Positions 34,347-47,065 of a stretch of 64,000 nucleotides of DNA are shown here, one piece after another; position 1 is the first letter of the stretch, and every line of letters starts with the position of its first letter. Under the pieces are notes generated by a model, which worked only from the letters and a program-made list of their open reading frames with translations, had not been told where the DNA came from and made no database searches. The stretch covers positions 313,793,682-313,857,681 of the forward strand of contig CM054060.1 in the NCBI GenBank assembly GCA_028641055.1, written 5' to 3'. The translations under genes were made by a program, and so were the position numbers. Source of the DNA: Alopecurus myosuroides (taxonomy: Eukaryota > Streptophyta > Magnoliopsida > Poales > Poaceae).

Positions 34347-34769
34347 CGTCCAGCTCGTACATACATTATGTTATCTTCTCTACTATATAAAAAGTCTTAC
34401 CGTGATGATGGTTCGTTGGTACGTCGCCTGTCGCGAGTACACAAGCCAGTCCGTTTCCGATGCAATTTCCTTCCGCGTACAAAGAAAAGACCAACGGACG
34501 TCGCGAGTACACACCCCAGTTCGTTTCCTATGCGATTCCCTTCCTTGTACTAAGAAAAGACCAAGGAAGGAATCCAAAACAAAAGGAAACTGGAAGTGAC
34601 CAGGCACGACTCCTCCACGGTCTGGCAAAAAATCAGCTGGCAAACACACCCACCACATCCTGCCTGCACCCGCTTCAAGTTCACGTCGTATACATCACGG
34701 TTGTAACATTCAATGTATAAATATACAAGATGTACCATGCCGCTTCAAGTTCATTCGAGATGTGAAGTA

Positions 34770-34930
34770 CTCCCTCCATTCCATAATATAAGATGTTTTA
34801 GGTGTTCTATATGTTGTCTAGATTCGGATTAAAGTAAGTGAACACATATAATTAAATGTGTCTAGATACATGTGTATCTATATGAATGTGGAATATGTCT
34901 AAAACATCTTATATTGTGGAACGGAGGGAG
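34770..34930. mobile_element. Stowaway-type MITE inside Helitron 2
   Basis: The element has CTCCCTCCATTCCATAATAT at the left, and its near-perfect inverse ending ACGGAGGGAG at the right, with TA on both sides (34,768-34,769 and 34,931-34,932). Confidence 0.92.
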
Positions 34931-35120
34931 TAGGAGTCAAAGGCGGCGAACCAGCTCATCGCCTTCAGGACCCACGTGACCGCCCGGCTCGACAAGGTTG
35001 GAAGCTGTGGGCGGAGATACATCAGGCCGGCGTGCAGCCGATGGTTGTATCCTACGGGCGGCGGGCGGCGGGAAACCAAAATCATCACTGGCGGCGGTTT
35101 CGTGTTTTTCTGGTAAACGA

Positions 35121-35300
35121 CGGCAGCGAGATGGTGAACCGAAACTCGGCGGAGGCGGAAAACGAGATCCAGTCTGAATGGATCACCTCTTGGTCTTAGG
35201 ACAGGATCCGGTGAATGGCGGCAGCGAGATGGTGAATCAAAACTCGGCGGAGACGCAGAATGAGATATGGTCCCAATAGATCACCTCGTCGTCGTTTCTT
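35121..35300 (+). repeat. GC-rich tandem duplication in Helitron 2
   Basis: CGGCAGCGAGATGGTGAA at 35,121 recurs at 35,219, with about 75 further similar bases in each copy. Period 98 bp. Confidence 0.75.
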
Positions 35301-35811
35301 TAGGAGAGATTTCGGTGTCGGGGACACAGTGGCTCAGGTACGTACCGGCACGAGCTGGAGCATAAGGCTAGGTCCCAGTGCTCGTCGGCGTCGTGGCCAA
35401 TGTACTAAGAGCCATGGCGGCCATGCTGAGGATGCTGCCGAGCAGGGACAGATGGCGGAGTGGGTCTGGCTTGGAGTCGGTGAGGAGACAGAGCGCACCC
35501 AGCGCAAGCTAACGACTGAGATGATGGATGACCAGAGCGCGGTGTTACTTTTGGTGCTCGACATGCCAATAAGTGCATCTACTGGGTGATTAACCATAAC
35601 ATGGGCGTATTTTTTGTTCTCCACATACGTATTAAGGAGATCTCAGGCTGCTCGCCAGTTTGCAAGAGCAATACGACGGAAACATGGGGAGTGAGGAGGG
35701 GAGCTTCAGATCGTGGCCATGGCGCGATGCACGCACCGCAGCGCGGAGGGTATGGGTCGATATTCAAGTCATCCGATTATAGACCCGTAGCAACGCACGG
35801 CATTCAACTAG

Positions 35812-36862
35812 TTATTTATGAATTTTGCAATTAAAGTAGGGCCTAGAGCAATAAAATAATTATTTTTATCATAGCAAACTTGGCTCCTTTTAGACGAAAC
35901 TATCGTATCAATGTCAATCACAAAAATAATCAGTCAATTGTCTAGCTAGATACAATTCATTGAAGATATATGGACTATTTGCTTCCATCTAACGCATATA
36001 TAATTCATAAATACCGAGACTTGGGTGTTTCATTATTTCTTAAATAATTGATATTGATGTGTGGTGGATGGACACCTACCAATTTTAAATCATGTAATAA
36101 AAAACCGCCCTTATAAAAGAAACAACCCCTCTTAGTCTAGATCGGTAGATCTGTTTCACATGCATGTGTCTTACTAGGATAACCTACCAGAGTCATAGCT
36201 CTAGACAAACTCGTTGAGCACTATAATCGAGAAAACCCAATTACAAGCAGATGTATGTGTGAAATGATATTTGTAATGGGGGCTATTAGGAAACACATCA
36301 GTTGCAACACTCGGCGATCTAGTAGTGAGATCATGTATCATGGTGTAGAGTGTTGGGTTTATGTGGTCATGGATACATGAACATCTTTAAGCAAGAACAG
36401 TGACATCAACAAAAGAGGTACAAAGTTGTGTCTTGGTTGTGCGGAACCTGCATTTGGGATGCTAATCCCATTTGACAATAGAAGGTATCAGAATATGAAA
36501 GCAGCGCCACACTCACTACGTGTCACAATGTGTCGGATGGCTACAACGTCAAAGCAAAGAGTCGGTGCAGCCGCGTTCGAGCTATAGGATCAAATGCCAA
36601 GGAACTTGGCCGCCAGAAAGCCCCGGAGACTTTTTTCTCACAACAACCCACCCTACCCGAGACTTAAGGATGTTGCACTAAGTTCATAGTTCACTTGATT
36701 TTGCCCTATTTTAAAGATACATTTAAAGGAATGCTGGAGTTGGACATTGGGCTACGACTCGGCCTGCCATGTGGGTGTAATTCTATCCCTGAATGTATCA
36801 ACAAAACAAAAGAAATTATCTTGCAATGCAAAATATGAGACGTTATTTGTTACGGGGGTACC
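35812..36862. other. Unassigned AT-rich sequence
   Basis: No gene, terminal repeat or known element recognised. It lies between Helitron 2 and the first LTR fragment. Confidence 0.4.
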
Positions 36863-38333
36863 TGATGCGTGTGAACACACGTTCGTTGGGAGACCCGAAG
36901 AGGAAGGTATGAAGAGTGCAGCAGCAAGTTTCCCTCACAAAGAAAACAAGGTTGAATCGACCAGTAGGAGGAAGGAGTAACTTCAGAAGGTTGATGCAGC
37001 CGAGATAGCATGGCGCACTACCGGTTCAGCAGCAACGTGGAACCTACACAACACACACAATTCACTTTGCCCCAACGAAGCAGTGAGGTTGTCAATCTCA
37101 CCAGTTTTGCTGACAACAAAGAGGTTAAATGTATGGTGTGAAAACAATATGAGAACAGTATGAAAACAATAGTAGTAGTGTGAGAACACTAATTGCAGTG
37201 GTTGTATTATCAGTATGAGAAAATGGACCGGGGTCCACAGTTCACTAGTGGTGTATCTCCATAGAAGATAAATAACATGTGTGGTGAACAAATTACAGTT
37301 GGGCAATTGACAAAAACGAAGGTTGCACCGTAGTGCACATGTAAGACATAAAGATTACTATGTGATTCATGCAGGCATTACAACAAGATACATACACCAT
37401 CATCCAACTTCATCTATGACTAATAATCCACCCTCCGAATATCATCTGAATAAACGTTGGTAAGGAAGTTGCAAGCAACATATAATCGCAATAAGCAAAG
37501 TGTGTAATGTAAACAATGTAAATAAAGTAAACATTGTTGTTTTCTCCCTAATGAAAAAAACACAACCTCCACCCGTCACGTTCTTGTCACTCTAGCACAG
37601 ATGCAATGGAGGCATGAACCCACTATCGAGCATAAATACTCCCTCTTGGAGTTACTAGCATCTACTTGGCCAGGGCATCTACTAATAACGGAGAGCATGC
37701 AGGATCATAAATAACATATGCATGAAGATAACATGATAGATTGATAATTAGAATACATAACATTCAACATTTGAAGATGAAGTTTATGTTGGTAGCATGT
37801 CACCTCAACAATGTATGTAATGTAAGCAATGATTGTACACGCGGGCACTCACACCGCTGTTTTCTCCCTAGTGGCAACATCACATCTTCCCCCGCCAGGT
37901 TTCTGTCACTCGAGCACATGCGAAAAGGATACATGAACCCACTATCTAGCATAAATACTCCCTCTTGGAGTCACTAGAAACTACTTGGCCAGAGAAACCA
38001 CTAGCAACGTAAAGCATGCAAGATCACAAACAACATATTCAATAAAGACTATAATCAACTTTGCATAAGTTCAATATTCATCGGATCCCAGCAAACACAG
38101 CATATAGAATTACATAAGATCAATCTCGATCATGATAGGCAGCTCACGAGATCTAAACATGGAGGCATATGAGGAGAAGACAACCATCTAGCTACTTGTA
38201 TGGACCCGTAGTCCAGGGATGAACTACACACGCATCACTTCGGAGGAGGGCATGGTGGTGTAGATCCCTCTAGTGATGAATTTCCCTCCCGGCAGGGTGC
38301 CGGGGAGAGCTCCAGAACCCCCTGATCTCGGGA
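36863..38333 (-). repeat. LTR fragments (family B, minus), two pieces with a filler junction
   Basis: The block begins TGATGCGTGTGAACACACG, the same terminus as at 62,321. From 36,863 to about 37,766 and again from about 37,813 to 38,333 it follows minus-oriented LTR sequence. Both pieces contain the segment around CTCCCTCTTGGAGT (37,645 and 37,960), so they overlap in content. About 45 bp between them (37,768-37,812) match the internal 3' region of the element in plus orientation (ATGAAGTTTATGTTGGTAGC). The second piece is cut at 38,333. Confidence 0.7.
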
Positions 38334-38924
38334 TGAGTGTCAAGTTTTTTATACCGCTGTTTAATGAAATAAAAGCTCTAGCACATGAGTGATCAATGTT
38401 TCCCTCTGCGAAGGGCCTTTCTTTTACTTTTATGTTGAGTCTCCATCTTCTAACTTTATGCATAGTTGAGAGAGCATAGTTGCCATTCTGAGTTTTATGT
38501 GCATTTGTCCCAGAAACATTATTAATTGATTCATGATGTGTTATTGTTTGTTCTCTAATTATATGTTCTAGTCTTCATCATGAAATTTGAAGGTGTCCTC
38601 GCATTTATGTTTTGCCCCTCTCTTGATGACTTGCGAAATATCACTTTGCCATGCTTTCTTTATACTTGAAACAAGCATATATCTTTCGTTCCATTGTTAT
38701 TCATGATCTTTTATTTGTGTTACTTCTCTTGATGCTAGGTGATTGCTATGCTTTATTATTAAAATTCTATTTATCATGCTTGTGTTGAAGTTATACGATC
38801 TCGGGTTATTTATGCTTTTACATTATTGATGATGAAGTTTATGTTGGTAGCATTTCACCTCAGAAATTATGTGTTTTTATCATTTACCTACTCGGGGATG
38901 AGTAGGAATTAAGCTTGGGGATGT
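38334..38924 (+). repeat. 3' internal region with polypurine tract
   Basis: Non-coding sequence matching 42,818-43,406 in order and orientation. It ends AAGCTTGGGGATG, a polypurine tract, directly before an LTR start at 38,925. Confidence 0.7.
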
Positions 38925-39514
38925 TGATACGTCATAAACGTATCCATAATTTCTGATGTTCCATGTTGTTTTCTTATTGTTCCCCACATGTTTGCTATAC
39001 ACTTTATGTCATTTTTATCGATTTTCCGGACTAACCTATTGACAAGATGCCACAGAGCCAGTTCCCTGTTTTCTGCAGTTTTTAGTTTCAGAAAAGTTGT
39101 TCTGGAAATATTCTCGGAATTAGAAAATTCGAAATCCGGAAGTCTTAGAATTCCCTAAGGTTCCACGGAGTCCCGAAGAGAGCTGGAGGGGGGCCTCAGG
39201 GGGCCCACACCATAGGGTGGCGTGCCCCTGGCCGCGCCATGGGGGGGTGTGGGCTCCCCGGCCTCCACTGCGTTTGATCTTTCTCCTATTTATACCCCCT
39301 GAGACGTAAACCCTAAAGATATACCACTTCGTCCCGAAAAACACTCGAGGCCGCCGTCATCGTCATCCCGAGATCGGGAGGGTTCTGGAGCTCTCCCCGG
39401 CAGCCTGCCGGGAGGGAAATTCATCACCAGAGGGGTCTACACCACCATGCCCTCCTCCGAAGTGATGCGTGAGTAGTTCATCCATGGACTACGGATCCAT
39501 AGCAGTAGCTAAAT
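38925..39514 (+). repeat. LTR fragment (family B, plus), 3' truncated
   Basis: Starts TGATACGTCATAAACG and contains a promoter-like TATTTATACCCCC near 39,286. It stops near 39,514, where the sequence switches to 3' internal region. Confidence 0.7.
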
Positions 39515-39869
39515 GGTTTCCTCATGAACTTTGAAAGTAACCTGGCATTTATGTTTTTTCCCACTCTTAAGGACTAGTGAAATGCCACTTTGCCATGCTT
39601 TCTCTATACCTGAAATAAACATTTATCTTTCTTTGCATTATTATCCATGATCCTTTATTTAAGATACTCTTCATGGTGCAAAGTGATTGCTATGTTTTAT
39701 TATTAAAGTTCTATTTATCATGTTTGTGTTTGAAGTTCTATGATCTTAGCGTACATATACTTTTACATTATAATGATCAAGTTTATGATAGTAGCATGTC
39801 ACCTCATAAATTATCGTGTTTTATCGTTTACCTACTCGATGACGAGTAGGAACTAAGCTTTGGGATGCT
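39515..39869 (+). repeat. Second 3' internal region with polypurine tract
   Basis: Similar to 38,575-38,924 and 43,060-43,406. It ends AAGCTTTGGGATGCT before the next LTR. Confidence 0.65.
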
Positions 39870-41462
39870 TGCTACGTCTCCAACGTATCTATAATTTCTT
39901 ATGCTCTGTGATCATATTATGCCAATTGCTACATGTTTTCTCCCTTATTTATAGCATTTTTATACGTTTTCCGGAACTAACCTATTAACAAGATGCCAAG
40001 TGCTAGTTCCATGTTTTCTGCTGTTTTTGGTTTCAGAAAAGTTGTTCTAGAAACATTCTCGGAATTGGACCCCACATAGCCCGAAGTGCCTATTTTCCCC
40101 GGAAGCATCCAGAAGACCGAAGAAGAGTCGAAGACGGGCACCAGGGGGCCACACCATAGGGTGGCGCGCCCTCCCCCCGGCCACGCCAACTATGGGTGTG
40201 GGGCCCCCAGGCCTCCACCGCCTTTGCCCTTTCGCCTATTTATTCCCCCCCAGATGGAAAACCCTAGGCACCCGATCAAAAATCCCCGAAAAGTTCCGCA
40301 GCCGCCGTCGTCGTCAACTCTAGATCATGGGGGTTCTGGAGCTGTCTCCTGGCACCCTGCCGGAGAGGAAATCATCACCAGAGGCTTCTTCATCACCATG
40401 CCTTCCTCCGGAGTGATGCGTGAGTAGTTCATCCTTGGACTACGGGTCCATAGCAGTAGCTAGATGGTTGTCTTCTCCTCATATGCCTCCATGTTTAGAT
40501 CTCGTGAGCTGCCTATCATGATCGAGATTGATCTTATGTAATTCTATATGCTGTGTTTGCTGGGATCCAATGAATATTGAACTTATGCCAAGTTGATTAT
40601 AGTATTTATTGCATATGTTATTTGTTATCTTGCATGCTTTCCGTTGCTAGTGGTTTCTCTGGCCAAGTAGTTGCTAGTGACTCCAAGAGGGAGTATTTAT
40701 GCTACATAGTGGGTTCATGTCTCCTTTTCGCCTGTGCTCGAGTGACAGAAACCTGACGGGGGAAGATGTGATGTTGCCACTAGGGAGAAAACATCGGTGT
40801 GAGTGCCAACGTGTAAAATCATTGCTTACATTACACACATTGTTTAATGCAGTTATCTGTTGCTTGCAACTTAATACCTAAGGGGGTTCGGATGATAACT
40901 TGAGGGTGGATTATTAGTCATAGATGCAGATGGATTTCGGTCTATGTATTTTGTTGTAATGCCCGCACTAAATATCATAGTACCCATCATGTTATAATGT
41001 GCACTACGGTGCAACCTTTATTTGTCAATTGCCCAGCTGTAATTTGTTCACCCAGCATGTTATTTTTATGGAGAGACACCACTAATGAACCTATGAACCC
41101 CGATCCATTTTTTTACACTGTTAAACAAACCACAACAATTTCCTGCTTTCTTTACTTACTGCAAGCATACATCATTTTCCACACTATACGTCTAATCTTT
41201 GTTTTCAGCAAGACCGGTGAGATTGACAACCTCACTGTACCGTTGGGACAAAGTATTTTGGTTGTGTTGTGTGCAGGTTCCACGTTGTTGCTGACATCGG
41301 TGAAGCGCCATCACCACCGTCGGTGGCATCAACCTTCCGAAGGTGCTATTTCTCCTACTGGATTGATAACCTTGGTTCTTAAGTAAGGGGAAAACTCCTA
41401 CTTCTGTGCTCATCACACCCTCCTCTTGGGGTCTCCCAACGAGTGCACGATCTGCACCATCA
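39870..41462 (+). repeat. LTR, full-length variant (plus)
   Basis: Starts TGCTACGTCTCCAACGTATC after a polypurine tract. It has a TATTTATTCCCCC promoter-like box near 40,236 and ends GCACCATCA. It belongs to a subfamily related to, but distinct from, the TGATACGTCATAAACG copies at 38,925 and 43,407. Confidence 0.7.
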
Positions 41463-43406
41463 GTCACATCATATGAAGTTTACTTGGAGCGTCTGATTGT
41501 TTTTGTTTTGTTTTGTTTTGTTTTGTTTTGTTTTGTTTTCCTTTGTTTTATTTTGTTTTCCTTGTTGCAAAATAAAGTTGGACCCTAGCATTCTTTGTTT
41601 GGGAGAGAGACATGCTCCGCTTTTTCGTTTGAATACTTGCTATGCTAGTATTCTTAGTTTTTCTTCTAGCTCCTGCAAAAGTTCATGTTTAGCTCTCATT
41701 TTCATTGCATCTCTTATTCAGAGCTGTTTGTTTTAGTAGTGTTACGTTAGTCCTCTCATGTTTTCTTTCTGTATAATTTATAGAGTTTTTGTTAAAGCAT
41801 GTTTTGTATGGTGCTTGTTGGGAAAAGAAACTGTTGCTTGAGGTAGAATTTATAACGGTGCAAGTATAAGCTTGTATAGACTGTGGCTATACTTCTTCAT
41901 ATCATGCTAGATGTTATTTTAGTTTTAAAGCCTTGTGGTTATTTAGTAGCATGATTAGCCTCAGATAATTGAGAATGTTTAATGTGACATTGAAATAATC
42001 ATGAGTTGCTCTTACCATATTGAAGCATAAATTTTGGTGTTCTCCTTTCAATGATTTATTTGGTTGACTTGGCGCATGCTCACACCATGTTTATGACTAT
42101 GAACCAGTCACTAATAGCCTACATGATCACTTAGTTTTTGAACTTGTGGTACTACTAATGCTTTGATTAATTATGTTTATGTCACTATGCATGATTATGG
42201 CTCTTATGCTCTCTTGATTTGTCGCTCACGGTCTTTTGCTAGCCTCCTCCTATACTGAGTATGAGCTCTACTCCTGCATCCAACTCCCAAAACCAAAGAT
42301 TTCCCATTGTGTCCGCCATACCTACCTACATGCGATATTTAACCGCCACTCCAAAGTAAATTTCTCATGTGTTACCTTTAAAACTTTCAAAAATACTCAT
42401 GTTTTAGCGCATGAGGACGTAAATAGAGAATCTTTATCTCACTTGTTGATTGGACTTTCACGCCCCGGACTAGTGGCTTCATCCGCTTAGCCAATGATAG
42501 AAGAGCTTGCAGCAGGGTGCCAAGCCCCAAATTAATAACACACATTCTATTCACTATTTTTTCCCCTGATTTATAAGTCAAAGCATAATTGTGTAAACAA
42601 AAGAGAAAGAGGGATGACCTTCTACCCAGATGCGTCCTTCTATGGTAGCCGCTCTTGTCAAGTCTAGTTGGCTTGTAACGTACTGTATTTTCTATTTACC
42701 ATTCGTTGACATAAGCATAAACCTCTCTTAAAATATAGACACTCCTCCACGAAATGTGATTGTTGGCAGGCACGCGAGGATTCGGTTAGCCATGGTTTGT
42801 GTAAGATGGCTGGGAGGAGTGTCAAACTTTTTATACCTTTGTTTAATAAAATAAAAGCTCTAGCACATGAGTGATCCATGCTTCCCTCCGCGAAGGGCCT
42901 TTATTTTACTTTTATGTTGAGTCTCCTTCTTCTAACTTTATGAACGGTTGATTGAGCATAGTTGCCATTCTGAGTTTTACGTGCATTTGTCCCAGAAACA
43001 TTATTAATTGATTCATGATGTGTTATTGCTTGTTCTCTAATTATTTGTTCTAATCTTCTTCATGAACTTTGAAGGTGTACTGGAATTTATGTTTTGCCCC
43101 ACTCTTAAGGACTAGCAAAATATCACCTTGACATGTTTTCTCTATACTTGAAACAAACGTATATCTTTCGTTGCATTATTATTCATGATCTTTTATTTGT
43201 GTTACTTCTCATGATGCAAGGTGATTGCTATGCTTTATTATTAAAGTTCTATTTATCATGCTGGTGTTTAAGTTCTATGATGTCATCTTACTTATGCTTT
43301 TACATTATTGATGATCAAGTTTATGTTGGTAGCATGTCACCTCAGAAATTATGTGTTTTTATCGTTTACCTACTCCAGGATGAGTAGGAACTAAGCTTGG
43401 GGATGT
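41463..43406 (+). repeat. Short internal region between two LTRs, no coding capacity
   Basis: About 1.9 kb between the LTR at 39,870-41,462 and the LTR at 43,407. It contains a TTTTG microsatellite (41,500-41,539) and ends in AAGCTTGGGGATG. No primer binding site or gag/pol is visible. The two flanking LTRs belong to different subfamilies, so this is a recombined remnant and not one small element. Confidence 0.55.
41500..41539 (+). repeat. TTTTG microsatellite
   Basis: Eight consecutive TTTTG units, followed by degenerate TTTTA/TTTTC units. Confidence 0.95.
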
Positions 43407-44995
43407 TGATACGTCATAAACGTATCCTTAATTTCTGATGTTTCATGTTGTTTTCTTATTGTTTCCCACATGTTTGTTATACACTTTATGTCATTTTTAT
43501 CGATTTTCCAGACTAACCTATTGACAAGATGCCACAGAATCAGTTCCCTGTTTTCTGCTGTTTTTAGTTTCAGAAAAGTTGTTCTGGAAAAATTCTCAGA
43601 ATTGGAAAATTTGAAGCCCGGAATTCTTAGAATTCTCGAAGGTTCCACGGAGTCCCGAAGAGACCCGAAGGGGGGGGCTTTAGGGGCCCACACCATAGGG
43701 CGGCGTGCCCCCTGGCCACACCATGGGGTGGCGTGGGCCCCCCAGCCTCCACCGCCTTTGCTCTTTCGCCTATTTATACCCCCCAAGACGTAAACCCTAA
43801 ACATATACCACTTCGTCCCCAAAAACACTCGAGGCCGCCGTCATCGTCATCCCAAGATCGGGAGGTTTCTAGAGCTCTCCCCGGCACCCTGCCGGGAGGG
43901 GAATTCATCACCGGAGGGGTCTACACCACCATTCCCTCCTTCGAAGTGATGCGTGAGTTGTTCATCCCTGGACTACAGGTCCATAGCAGTAGCTAGATGG
44001 TTGTTCTCTCCACTTTGTGCCTCATGTTTAGATCTTGTGAGCTGCCTCACATGATCGAGATCATCTTTATGTAATGCTACATGTTGTGTTTGCTGGTATA
44101 TGATGAATGTTGAATGCTATGTCATCTGATTATCAATCTATCATGTTATCTTCATGCATATGTTATTTATGATCTTGCATGCTCTCTGTTATTAGTATAT
44201 GCTCTCGCCAAGTAGATGCTAGTAACTCCAATAGGAAGTATTTATGCTCGATAGTGGGTTAATGTCTCCTTTGCATCTGTGCTCGAGTGACAGAAACGTG
44301 ACAGATGGAGGATGTGTTGTTTCCATTAGGGAGAAAATAACGGTGTTTACCTATTTTACATTGTTTACATTACACACTTTGCTTACGGCGATAATCTATT
44401 GCTAGCAACTTAATACCTAACATTTGTTTGGATGATATTCGGAGGGTGGATTATTAGACATAGATGCAGTTGGATGACGGTCTATGTATTTTGTTGTAAT
44501 GCATGCATGAATCACATAGTAATCTTTATGTCTTGCATATGCACTACGGTGCAGCCTTCATTTTTGTCAATTGCCCAGCTGTAATTTGTTCACCACACAT
44601 GGTATTTATCTTTCACGGAGAGACACCACTAGTGAACTGTGGACCCCGGTCCTTTTTCCTCATACTGATAAAACACCTACTGCTTTCATACTGCTCCTAA
44701 TGTTTTCTTACTGTTTTCCACACCATACGTATCACCTCTTTGTGTTCAGCAAAACCGGTGAGATTGACAACCTCACTGCTTTGTAATGGCGAAGTGATTT
44801 GATTGTGTTGTGTAGGTTCCACGTTGCTTCTGAACCGATAGTGCGCCCTGCCATCTCAGCTGCTTCAACCTTCTGAACCGATAGTTACTCCTTCCTCATA
44901 CTTGTCGATTTAACCTTGGTTTCTTTCATAAAGAAACTTGCTGCTGCACTCTTCATACCTTCCTCTTGGGGTCTCCCAACGAACGTGTGTTCACA
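43407..44995 (+). repeat. LTR (family B, plus), cut seven or so bases before its end
   Basis: Starts TGATACGTCATAAACG after a polypurine tract, with a TATTTATACCCCC box near 43,769. It runs to ACGTGTGTTCACA, where complete copies continue CGCATCA. A different, minus-strand internal sequence follows at 44,996. Confidence 0.75.
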
Positions 44996-45353
44996 ACATA
45001 AATCATAAATGAAATTAACAATATAACTATCACATAAAACATTCTTATCATGATCCACATGCATAAAAGAATTAATACTCTCCACATAAGCATAGTCATT
45101 CTCATTAATAGTAGTGGGAGCAAATTCAACAAAATAGCTATCATTATCATTATCATCACCATAATCATCAACTATAGGAGGCATATTGTAATCACAATAA
45201 AAATTTATCCTCAATAGTAGGTGGAACTAGAATACCACAATCATTATAATCATCATATATTGGAGGAAAATTATCATCAAAGAAAATTTCAAACTTGGGG
45301 GACTAAAAATATCATATTCATCAAAAATAGCTTCCCCAAGCTTAGACTTTTCC
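44996..45353 (-). pseudogene. Accessory ORF fragment of an Athila-like element
   Basis: Minus-strand frames give MEKSKLGEAIFDEYDIFSPP (45,300-45,353), and after a frame break CDYNMPPIVDDYGDDNDNDS YFVEFAPTTINENDYAYVES, then MHVDHDKNVLCDSYIVNFIY. The last block is closely similar to LLDHNKHALCDNYVVEFVHD at about 48,000-48,050, so both are versions of one accessory protein. It is acidic and of unknown function. The frame is cut at 44,996 by an LTR end. Confidence 0.6.
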
Positions 45354-45664
45354 ATAGCATTAGAAATAATGGTGTTCAAAAAAATTCATCTTAATAACAT
45401 TGCTACTAGCATGCAAATAAAGCTCCATAGGTTTTTTAGTTTTCTCTTCAAACACTTCATGTCCTAAATCAAGATAAATATTATAAAGCTCTCTCATATT
45501 TTTTTGTTTTCCATTAAGCCTAACTAGTAAAAATAAAAACAAGGAACAAGTAAAAATAATCCTAACTAGTGAAAATAAAAACAATAAACAAAAAGATATA
45601 ATTGCATAATCTAAAGGAAATAATTTCGAGCACTCACAAAGGATGTGAGTACCTTTTACCTTAA
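45354..45664 (-). other. 5' leader of an Athila-like element
   Basis: AT-rich sequence between the primer site and the accessory ORF start. No coding region is supported. Confidence 0.45.
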
Positions 45665-45683
45665 CTCCCCGGCAACGACGCCA
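45665..45683 (-). promoter_or_regulatory. Primer binding site (tRNA-Asp type)
   Basis: The minus strand reads TGGCGTCGTTGCCGGGGAG, complementary to the 3' end of tRNA-Asp apart from about one base. It lies 12 bp from the LTR end at 45,696. Confidence 0.8.
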
Positions 45684-45695
45684 GAAAAAAGAGCT

Positions 45696-47065
45696 TGATG
45701 TCTACGGACGCTTCTATTCTTGTATACAGTGTTGGGCCTCCAAGTGCAGAGGTTTGTAGAACAGCAGCAAGTTTCCCTTAAGTGGATCAGCCAAGGTTTA
45801 TCGAACTCAGGGAGGAAGAGGTCAAAGGTATCCCTCTCAAGCAACCCTACAATTACGATACAAGAAGTTTCTTGTGTCCCCAACACACCTAATACAATTT
45901 TCAGTTGTATAGGTGCACTAGTTCCGCGAAGAGAGAGTGAAATACAAGTAATATGGATGATTATAAGTGACAGTAGCAATCTGAAATAAAAATGGCAGCA
46001 CGCAAACATGTAGTAGAACTGAATGTAAACGGTGTTTCAATGCTTATAAACAAAGGCATAGGGATCCTACTTTCACTAGTGGACACTCTCAACGATGATA
46101 ACATAATTGAATACATAAATAGCTCTCTTCACTATGCTACTCCGAACCACTCTCCGGTTGAATAACAAACACCAATTCATTGCGCAGGGTTGTAACAACA
46201 CTCCTTAAAGTCGCATTCCCATGTCTAGTTAACCCCACATTGTCAACTTGAGCACCCTTGAAGGTACTAGACAAACACCACAATTTCATAGGGTCATCCA
46301 ACACAAAATATAAATATCATGCTAAACCACACGGTGCACACACTGTCACCTTTACACCGTGATCAAAATGTTTATGGGGATCTCATAACAAAACCAGTTG
46401 AGTAGCATAATAGATGAAGAGTAGCATCTACTTATTCAACTAGATTGCAAAGATCATGATCACATAAAGATCACACAATGGGAGAGAGAGATGAGACACA
46501 TAGATACCGGTAGAGCCCTCAGCCCCGGGGTGAACTACTCCCTCCTCGTCATAGGAGACATCAACGACGATGAACATGGAGGTGGAGTCGATGGAGATGG
46601 TTCTGGGGGTACTTCCCCGTCCCGGGAGGGTGCCGGAACAAAGATTTCGTGGAAGGGAGTCGATCTATTTAGTGTTTATGCATTGGGGGGAATATATAGG
46701 CGAAAGGGCGATGGCGGTGGGCGCCCGAGGGGCCGACAGCACCTCCCCGCGCGGCTAGAGGCCCACTCGCGCGGAGACATGGTGTGGGGGATCCAGGGCC
46801 TCCCTCTGGGTCTTTTCGGGACTCCGTGGAACCTTCGGGAATTCTAAGACTTTCGGGATTCGAATTTTCCAATTCTGAGAATATCTCTAGAACAACTTTT
46901 CTGAAACTAAAAACAACAGAAAACATGAACTGGCTTTGTGGCATCTTGTGAATAGGTTAGTCCCGGGAGATCGATAAAAATGACATAAAGTGTAAGAAAA
47001 ACATGTAGCATATGTCACTAAAACAACATGGAACATCAGAAACTAAATACGTTTATGACGTATCA
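45696..47065 (-). repeat. LTR flanked by primer site and polypurine tract (family C)
   Basis: The termini on the plus strand are TGATGTCTACGG and GACGTATCA. On the lower-coordinate side it adjoins a primer binding site (45,665-45,683), as a 5' LTR would. On the higher side it adjoins a polypurine tract (minus AAAGTTTGGGGATGC, 47,066-47,080), as a 3' LTR would. It is therefore the middle LTR of a tandem arrangement in minus orientation. Confidence 0.75.

Larger units (their letters stand above)
34374..35811 (+). mobile_element. Helitron 2 (non-autonomous)
   Basis: The 5' end TCTTCTCTACTATATAAAAA follows an A. The 3' end has the hairpin CCGTAGCAACGCACGG (35,785-35,800) and CTAG (35,808-35,811) and is followed by T. 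Inside are a roughly 66-bp imperfect tandem duplication (about 34,430-34,564), a Stowaway MITE (34,770-34,930) and a GC-rich tandem duplication of period 98 (from 35,121) that may come from captured gene sequence. No Rep/helicase is encoded. Confidence 0.8.

Noticed and set aside
32173..34930. CRISPR-like or regulatory palindromes around CTCCCTCCGTTCC
   Set aside because: They are terminal repeats of Stowaway MITEs with TA flanks.
41463..43406. A complete small non-autonomous LTR element (39,870-44,995)
   Set aside because: The two LTRs belong to different subfamilies and there is no primer binding site after the first, so it is a recombined remnant.
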